This document shows positions 36,901 through 41,482 of a stretch of 41,482 bases of DNA, in pieces (position 1 is the first letter of the stretch; each line of letters starts with the position of its first letter). Location: assembly GCA_030949555.1 (NCBI GenBank), contig JAUZSJ010000059.1, positions 1-41,482 on the forward strand, written 5' to 3'. The notes beneath the pieces are model-generated. The model saw nothing but the letters and a program-made list of their open reading frames with translations. It searched no databases and had not been told where the DNA came from. The DNA comes from Persephonella sp. (lineage in GTDB: Bacteria > Aquificota > Aquificia > Aquificales > Hydrogenothermaceae). The position numbers and the translations under genes are program-made.

Positions 36901-37777
36901 CAAAATCTTTTCCCTTCAGATAGGGATGTGCTATCAGAACACTATTATAGTTACTTATGAAAAAGTAGTTATTATCTGCATATCTTATCTTACTGATAAC
37001 ATCTATAACTTCTTTTTTCAGTCTTTCATTTAATACGGTATAGTATTCTCCTGTTCCGATTATCCAGTTAAAAGGTTCAAATCTGAAAACATAACTGATT
37101 TTATCTTCTATCTTCCTGCTCTTTGGGTTCAGCCACTGGTATCTGACTATACCTTCTCCATTTTTTTCGCAGATTCTTACCATTTCATTAAACAGATAAA
37201 CACCATTTGGGTCTTTATAATTTCCTAAGTATTTTCCATCTAACTCAGGGATAATAGGATGCATAATCATTGTGGGAGTAAAATCGTTTATCCAGAAATA
37301 ACCTACACCGTCGCCATATCTATAATTTTTAACAAATTCAATTATCTTTTCCTTTATCTCTTCTTCAGGTAGTTTATTTTTATACCTGTTGTATATGTTG
37401 TATAGAATACTTTTCATCTCTTCAGTTCTTTCTTTAAGAACAGTTCCTATATTTTCTGGATACGACTGTCTATATTTTATCTCTATTATTGACCACACAG
37501 TATCTGTTAAGTCTCTCAGTTCGTCCTTGTGTTTCTGCAGTATAACTTTTTTATAAACTTTCAGGTCTTTATCTACCTGATTGACAAGGGTTACTACTCT
37601 GTTCAGAACCTCTTTTGCATTTTCTTCTTCTAACTTTTCAACAACTCTATCTACTTTTGAGGTCACAAAAATAGAAATAAAAAGCGTATAAAAAGTAATT
37701 ATGCTGATTACAATAAGTATTACTTTAGTGAAAACTTTTGATTTGAACAGATTTAAAAATCTTTTAATACCACGCAA
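33911..37777 (-). CDS. Hybrid histidine kinase with three Cache domains, two receivers and HPt
   Basis: A 1288-residue intact inner-membrane sensor starting at TTG. Transmembrane helices lie at about 17-39 and 486-504. Between them three sCache_2-like modules repeat: near 150-245 ([20 protein letters not shown]), 265-355 ([17 protein letters not shown]) and 383-475 ([19 protein letters not shown]). A HAMP domain (506-558) and coiled coil follow, then HisKA with His595 in [10 protein letters not shown], HATPase_c ([14 protein letters not shown]), receiver 1 with Asp874 ([10 protein letters not shown]), receiver 2 with Asp1023 ([10 protein letters not shown]) and an HPt with His1157 ([13 protein letters not shown]). 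It can run a full phosphorelay alone. Likely output is the adjacent REC-GGDEF protein. Such Cache domains usually bind small organic or nitrogen compounds; the ligand is unknown. Confidence 0.95.
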   Translation of the reverse strand: MRGIKRFLNLFKSKVFTKVILIVISIITFYTLFISIFVTSKVDRVVEKLEEENAKEVLNRVVTLVNQVDKDLKVYKKVILQKHKDELRDLTDTVWSIIEIKYRQSYPENIGTVLKERTEEMKSILYNIYNRYKNKLPEEEIKEKIIEFVKNYRYGDGVGYFWINDFTPTMIMHPIIPELDGKYLGNYKDPNGVYLFNEMVRICEKNGEGIVRYQWLNPKSRKIEDKISYVFRFEPFNWIIGTGEYYTVLNERLKKEVIDVISKIRYADNNYFFISNYNSVLIAHPYLKGKDFANVRDVKGNLIVPPLVEVARREGEGFYSYWWKKNNSDDTPYEKLTFAKDFPNWKMVVGTGVYIDDISREVARRKKELMTELRKIVENTRIGKSGYMYIFDGKGNMLMHPNKNIDGTNFSKLPNPGKGTFLFDDLVKAAKENRPLFYKWDRPDDPGNYIYSKVSWVKYIPELDWYIASSVYVDELKATSREIRNFIWFTAIGLLVLVGFYSYISLRKILNPISTLTDLTIKVAKGDYSVRSNIKQSDELGLLSENFNKMVDTIEDHIKNLDQKVKEQTRELETAKEKAEESARFKSQFLANMSHEIRTPMNGIIGMLYLLSKTELTPKQRSYIEKIDRNAKNLLGIINDILDLSKIEAGKLSIEKVEFDLFETIDNVISIVEVKAHEKNLELIVSYDVNLPRHFYGDSLRISQILTNLLGNAVKFTEKGEIELSVSKVKKNRVRFKVRDTGIGMTEEQQEKLFQPFVQADGSTTRRFGGTGLGLSISRRLVELMNGKIWVESEPGKGSTFTFEIELEEVKSENPFHNFDDKSVLIVDDNKLWHEILENNLKIFKLNVEHAYSGEEAVNLLKNCSRKYDLILMDWNMPGMDGIETSRKIKEVMDRYCDGMSPIIIMVSSFRRNDIEEKAKQIGVNAFLQKPLDITLLNNVLCQIFLDRRTTYFSTDRKNQLSESISTLKGSNILLVEDNETNQEIILGLLEHSGINVDIAENGIEAVEKFEKHPDRYELILMDIQMPEMDGYQATKAIREKDKNIPIIALTANAMKEDIEKTKNAGMNEHISKPINVEELYRVLLKYITPKIEVVEKASSEKEVNIPEFEYIDVSSGLSRVADNRNLYLKILEKFYNNYKDLRLESLNDEEFKRTAHTIKGLALNIGAVKLSEIAKELELTLNRELISDFYEELNKVLKEIKEKLIDKEKEENSESPLETLTEERRKELLNSLRQFASKRRIKQIKQILDETRKYLLTQEDRELLLEIERLLEKRDYKGIVKKIDKLF

Positions 37778-38646
37778 TTTCTTCCTTCCTTCTTGCTTCG
37801 TAAAGAGCTGTATCTGCTCTCTTTATGACAGAGTTCAAGACTTTCCTCTTCTTTCACATTTACCTGAGATATTCCAACGCTTATTGTAAACTTTAACTGC
37901 CTGTTCTCTGTTATATCTAAAACTGTATCTTCAGTCCTTTTTCTAAATTTTTCGCCAACTGTAAAAGCTCCATCTAAGGAAGTGTTAGGAAGAAGAACCA
38001 AAAACTCCTCTCCTCCCCATCTACATATAACATCACTTTTCCTTTGATTCTCAACCAGAATCTGAGACATTGTTACTATTACTCTGTCACCAACATCATG
38101 TCCATAGCTATCATTTATACTTTTGAACTCGTCAATATCAATCATAAGGAGGGAAAGTGGCTGATTTTCTCTTTTTGCAGTTAATACGAAGTGCCTTGAA
38201 ATCTCGGTAAAATATCTGCGGTTATAAAGCTTTGTTAATGGGTCTGTTGATGCCAGTAGTTTCAGCTTTTTCTGAAGCTCCTGAAGTTTAAATTCCCTCC
38301 TGACTTTTGCAAGAAGTTCCTTCTTTTTAAACGGTTTTGTGATGTAATCACTACCACCTATATCGTAGGCTTTAACTATACTTTCCTCATCTGTAAGTGC
38401 CGTTATAAAAATAATCGGGATATCTTTCGTTTTGGGATTTTCTTTTATTCTGCTACACAGCTCAAATCCGTCTAATTCAGGCATCATAACATCAAGCAGG
38501 ATAAGGTCAACCTTTTCTTCTTTCAGTATTTCTAATGCATCCTGACCATCTGTTGCGTCTATTACATCATAATCTTCAAGCAGTTCAGCTAAAATGTCTA
38601 AGTTCTCTACAGTGTCATCTACAATCAAAATTGTTTTGTTTTCCAC
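37753..38646 (-). CDS. Response regulator diguanylate cyclase (REC-GGDEF)
   Basis: Starts at GTG 38646 after AAGGAGGGGGATA. The receiver domain (1-120) has [12 protein letters not shown], the phosphorylatable Asp in [13 protein letters not shown], and the Lys in [11 protein letters not shown]. The GGDEF domain has [12 protein letters not shown] and the active-site motif [12 protein letters not shown]. It makes cyclic-di-GMP when phosphorylated; an RxxD product-inhibition site is not evident. Two opposite one-base shifts between 37799 and 37835 scramble [10 protein letters not shown] into another frame, so the last lines are restored by reading [11 protein letters not shown] then [12 protein letters not shown]. 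The stop overlaps the kinase TTG start by 25 bases, indicating coupling. Confidence 0.92.
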   Translation of the reverse strand: MENKTILIVDDTVENLDILAELLEDYDVIDATDGQDALEILKEEKVDLILLDVMMPELDGFELCSRIKENPKTKDIPIIFITALTDEESIVKAYDIGGSDYITKPFKKKELLAKVRREFKLQELQKKLKLLASTDPLTKLYNRRYFTEISRHFVLTAKRENQPLSLLMIDIDEFKSINDSYGHDVGDRVIVTMSQILVENQRKSDVICRWGGEEFLVLLPNTSLDGAFTVGEKFRKRTEDTVLDITENRQLKFTISVGISQVNVKEEESLELCHKESRYSSLRSKKEGRNCVVLKDF

Positions 38647-38782
38647 ACTATCCCCCTCCTTTTCTAAAAAGGATAGAATAATCAAACGCCATTTGCAACA
38701 TTCAATCTGAAAATCATCATGTCTATCAGTAAATAAAATTATTAGAATATAGCTACAAAATTCTGATGGAGGTAAAACCTAA

Positions 38783-39387
38783 ATGGAAAGATACAGTGTA
38801 ATTATTGTTGGTGGTGGACCTGCTGGACTGACATGCGGAATAACCCTTGCTTCAAGCAAAAGGAAAGTTTGATTTTATGGAAGATAAAAAGTTCCTGATA
38901 ATATACGACGAATATCAGACCTTGACAAAGCACTGCTGAAAATGTTCCCGGAATTGAAACAGGAACAGAAGGCAAAAGCTCCTTGAAAGAATTAGAAATC
39001 AGGCTTCACAGGTTTGAAAACCCTGACTTTGAAAAAGGGAAAGGTGGTAAAGGCTTACGGCAGTAAAGGAGATTTTACTGTGGAAACAGCCAACGGAGAA
39101 ACATTTCAGTCAGAATATCTTGTTATTGCAACAGGATTTCACAAATTTGATATAGAAGGTCTTGATGTGGGAGGTAATTCCCCACAGAAAATCTCCACGA
39201 CCAGAAGATAATGATTAAAAATTCTGATGGTAAAGTTAGAGATGGACTTTTCGTTGCAGGTTTAGTTGCAGGAGCACCTACAATGTATACCTCTGCATCT
39301 GGCTGTGGAGCTGAAGTGGCCTGTGACATTTTATCTGAATGGGCAGGAAAAACTGTGGTGGTTCATGATGTTCCAGATAGCCTTTAG
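38783..39387 (+). CDS. FAD-dependent thioredoxin-reductase-like oxidoreductase (heavily frameshifted)
   Basis: The ATG at 38783 follows GGAGG. The N-terminus MERYSVIIVGGGPAGLTCGIT is the FAD-binding dinucleotide fold. The rest is scattered over frames: FMEDKKFLIIYDE, NVPGIETGTEGK, GKVVKAYGSKGDFTVETANG, YLVIATGFHKFDIEGL and RDGLFVAGLVAGAPTMYTSA. These match the Trx-reductase-like family, but at about 200 residues it lacks the NADPH half and the CxxC. Breaks fall near 38870, 38930-39010 and 39205. It is either a real short single-FAD-domain protein or a damaged gene. It ends overlapping a tiny lipoprotein reading frame. Confidence 0.65.
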
Positions 39388-39460
39388 TGTGTTGCTGGCT
39401 CTTATACTCTTTTCCTGCGGAGGAAAGATGGCAAGTGCTCATGGAAAAATCTCAGCTTGA
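39365..39460 (+). CDS. Possible tiny lipoprotein
   Basis: ATG ATG at 39365 gives a 31-residue peptide MMFQIAFSVLLALILFSCGG, ending in KISA, with a hydrophobic leader and a lipobox-like LFSC. It overlaps the end of the oxidoreductase gene in another frame. The leader composition is convincing, the length is not; it may be the start of a longer lipoprotein gene cut by a frameshift or an assembly join just downstream. Confidence 0.3.
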   Translation: MMFQIAFSVLLALILFSCGGKMASAHGKISA

Positions 39461-39470
39461 TCACTCAAAA

Positions 39471-39493
39471 TAGAGAGAGAGATAGATAGATAG
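39471..39493. repeat. Short tandem GA/GATA repeat
   Basis: A run of GA dinucleotides followed by three GATA units lies in the 51-base spacer between the tiny lipoprotein frame and pepA. No other such tract is seen in the window. Confidence 0.6.
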
Positions 39494-39511
39494 GCAGATT
39501 TTGTCCCCTCT

Positions 39512-41041
39512 TTATTCTTTTTCAGCCTTTTTCTTGGAGGAATGCTTGTATTTGTCCTTCACAGGAAATCCTGTAGCTCCTTTAGGATGGTAATACCATC
39601 CCCTTATGTTGTGTGCGGTGGTCCCGGCAATGTCTATATGAACCCACGGTATTTTTTTGTCAACAAATTTTTCAAGGAACAGTCCTGCTGTTATAGCTCC
39701 ACCATATCTTGTTGATCTCCTGTTATGGCACATTCGCATGCTTGGGGCTTTGATAGTGCCTTCCTTCAGCAGATCGTCACAGTGGCAATCCGCCGCACAT
39801 TGATCCATTCTCCTGTTTTTTGTGAAATTTCTATTATTTCGTCTATCAATCTCTGATTGTTACCCATAACACCAGCTGTGTATTCTCCAAGGGCAACAAT
39901 ACAGGCTCCTGTGAGCGTTGCCATATCAACAATAGCATCAGGCTTGAGTTCTGAAGCATAACACAGGGCATCGGCAAGGGTCAGTCTTCCCTCAGCATCG
40001 GTGTTTCCTATCTCTATTGTTACACCATTTTTTGCCTTTATAATATCATCTGGTCTGTGCGACTCCCTCCCGTCTGGCATGCCTCCTCTCTGCAAGCTGC
40101 TATTATCCCGTGAACAGTAATGTCTGGTTTTAGCTCTCCTATTGCCTTAAACACTCCAAGAACAGCACATGCTCCTGCTTTATCTGATTTCATCCATCTC
40201 ATGTAATCTCCCGGTTTTATGTTAAGACCTCCACTGTCAAATGTGAGACCTTTCCCTATGAGGGCTATCTCTCTCTTTCCATTTTTTGGTCTGTAGGTAA
40301 GATGTATAAATCTTGGAGGATTGGCACTTCCTCTTGCAACAGCAAGGTAGGCATTCATTCCCATCTTTTCAATCTCTTCTTCGTCGTATATCTTAACCTC
40401 AAAACCATACTGTTTAGCTATCTCTTCTAGCTAGTTTCCGCAAAAGTTTTTGTGGATTTATAACATTTCCCGGTTCGTTAACAAGGTCTCTTGTAAAGTT
40501 CTGGGCATCTAGCATTTCACCGACTCTAACAGCCTCTTCAGCAGACTTCTTTATATCTTCTGCTTACCCTGATTTGTACCTCTTTTATCCTAAACTCATC
40601 TTTTTTTGAAAGATACTTGTCAAACCTGTAATTTCCCAGTATTACACCTTCTGTTAATGCCTGAGCTATTTCCTCCTGTGAATCCTTTACTGAAAGTGCT
40701 TCACCATCTAACAGAAATCTATCAATTTTCAGCTCTTTTGCTTTCTTGACTGATAAAGCCCCTAATCTTCTTGCCTTATCAAGGTCAAAATTCCTTTTAC
40801 TTCCAGCTCCAAATATGATTACAAAGTCTGTTTTACCTTTTCCAAATGTTGGAACAACCATAAATTTGCCTTCAGAACCGTCAAACTTAAGCTCTTTTTT
40901 TATCTGACTGATAGCTCCATCTAAAACCTCATCTAACTCTAAAATTTCTTCAGGAAACTTTTTCTGCTCTTTAAACAGGAATGATATAACTCCCTTTACT
41001 CTCGCATTTTTGAGATGTCCACTTGTTATTTTAAATTCCAT
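39512..41041 (-). CDS. pepA: PepA, leucyl aminopeptidase (M17, frameshifted)
   Basis: Starts at 41041 ([17 protein letters not shown]). The catalytic domain appears in pieces: [36 protein letters not shown] with metal-binding Lys and Asp, [13 protein letters not shown], the hallmark [17 protein letters not shown], and [15 protein letters not shown] and [12 protein letters not shown] at the C-terminus. Breaks are near 40560, 40430, 40060 and 39790. About 505 residues when repaired, normal for M17. The enzyme is a cytoplasmic dizinc or dimanganese hexamer that removes N-terminal residues from peptides. The ribosome site AAAAAGGAGCAGG precedes the ATG. Confidence 0.92.
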
Positions 41042-41120
41042 AACTGCCTGCTCCTTTTTACTTTATAATTAATTCTTAAAAAATTATTTTAACAAAATAT
41101 ACATACTGGGAGGGCTTTTT

Positions 41121-41482
41121 ATGAGGGTTTTTATTGAGAAACAGTCAAAGTCATGCCTGAAATTTACAATCTCCATCAGATTGTTGACGGGATGTTCCCT
41201 GCTGAAAAAGTGGAGAGAGAAACTAACAGAATGATTCACAGACTTGCCAGCAGTATAGGTATAAAGAGCTCTGACCCTTTCTTTTGACTTTTCAAAACTC
41301 CCTGAAAACAGACTGAAAAAAGAAGAATATCATCCATCAAACTGGGGAAAAACTGTTGTTGAAAAACTTTCAGAAAGAATAGGAAAAGAAAATATTGGAT
41401 TTTTATCTAGAGAGCAGGCAATTGAAAATGCAAAGGTTTCAATGATAGCATTGCAGAAAACGGTTAAACACCCAAATCAGAA
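41121..41482 (+). CDS. Unrecognised protein, right edge, frameshifted
   Basis: ATG at 41121 follows GGGAGG. MRVFIEKQSK is followed, in a shifted frame from about 41153, by MPEIYNLHQIVDGMFPAEKV and ETNRMIHRLASSIGIKSS, then after a shift near 41285 by DFSKLPENRLKKEEYHPSNW, VVEKLSERIGKEN and LSREQAIENAKVSMIALQKT to the edge. It looks soluble and helical, with no signal peptide, metal motif or ATP motif visible. Codon-like composition and a ribosome site argue it is real. I do not recognise a family. Confidence 0.5.

Noticed and set aside
37799-37835. A novel C-terminus of the GGDEF protein ([11 protein letters not shown])
   Set aside because: The alternative frame over the same bases reads [10 protein letters not shown], the normal GGDEF ending, so two opposite indels explain it.
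1-41482. CRISPR array, insertion sequence, prophage or integrase
   Set aside because: No regularly spaced direct repeats, transposase or integrase motifs, or long terminal repeats were seen on either strand.

Overview
The window looks like chromosomal DNA from a thermophilic, chemolithotrophic member of the Aquificota, most likely Hydrogenothermaceae (Persephonella or Sulfurihydrogenibium type). This is inferred from A+T-rich, densely packed genes with frequent TTG and GTG starts, an FtsH whose P-loop reads GDPGVGKT, archaeal-type S-adenosylmethionine synthetase, DNA ligase and Rad50, a fused CcsBA, and a Nap/Nir denitrification cluster with NapGH and NapL. No search was run, so the lineage is an inference.

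Region 1 (1-13451, all minus strand) is one close-packed respiratory unit. In transcription order it is napA, napG, napH, napB, napF, napL, napD, a PAS plus ribbon-helix-helix regulator, an outer-membrane porin, nirS, a nirN-like gene with cytochrome c domains at both ends, nirJ and the start of nirF. It encodes nitrate to nitrite (Nap), nitrite to NO (cytochrome cd1 NirS), heme d1 synthesis, and a porin that could serve substrate entry. A structured leader (13472-13628) and an FNR/DNR-type box (13707-13720) precede napA.

Region 2 (13738-16368) has a minus-strand DUF2249 / membrane protein / DUF59 operon divergent from a cysteine-free Crp/Fnr regulator, with a second FNR-type box between them. 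The regulator has the E-x-x-S-R recognition signature expected for TTGAT/TTGAC half-sites and is the obvious candidate to control both boxes. CcsBA, the cytochrome c maturation factor needed by NapB, NirS and the nirN-like protein, follows (16365-19515).

Region 3 (19653-33898) is mostly housekeeping: an MTH1187-type thiamin-binding protein overlapping rad50; HU; rsuA; an MFS transporter; a minus-strand group of archaeal-type AdoMet synthetase, coaE, a small secreted coiled-coil protein and a cupredoxin lipoprotein; then rpsT, tRNA-CAU, tilS, ftsH, tatD and a small membrane protein; and an archaeal-type ATP-dependent DNA ligase facing the latter.

Region 4 (33911-41482) holds a three-Cache hybrid histidine kinase with its own receiver and HPt domains, coupled to a REC-GGDEF diguanylate cyclase, then a broken FAD-dependent oxidoreductase, leucyl aminopeptidase pepA and an unrecognised gene at the right edge.

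Single-base frameshifts break about half the genes, including essential ones (tilS, ftsH), while several long genes are intact. That pattern points to sequencing errors rather than gene decay. Broken genes are annotated here as single CDS spans with the break positions given.
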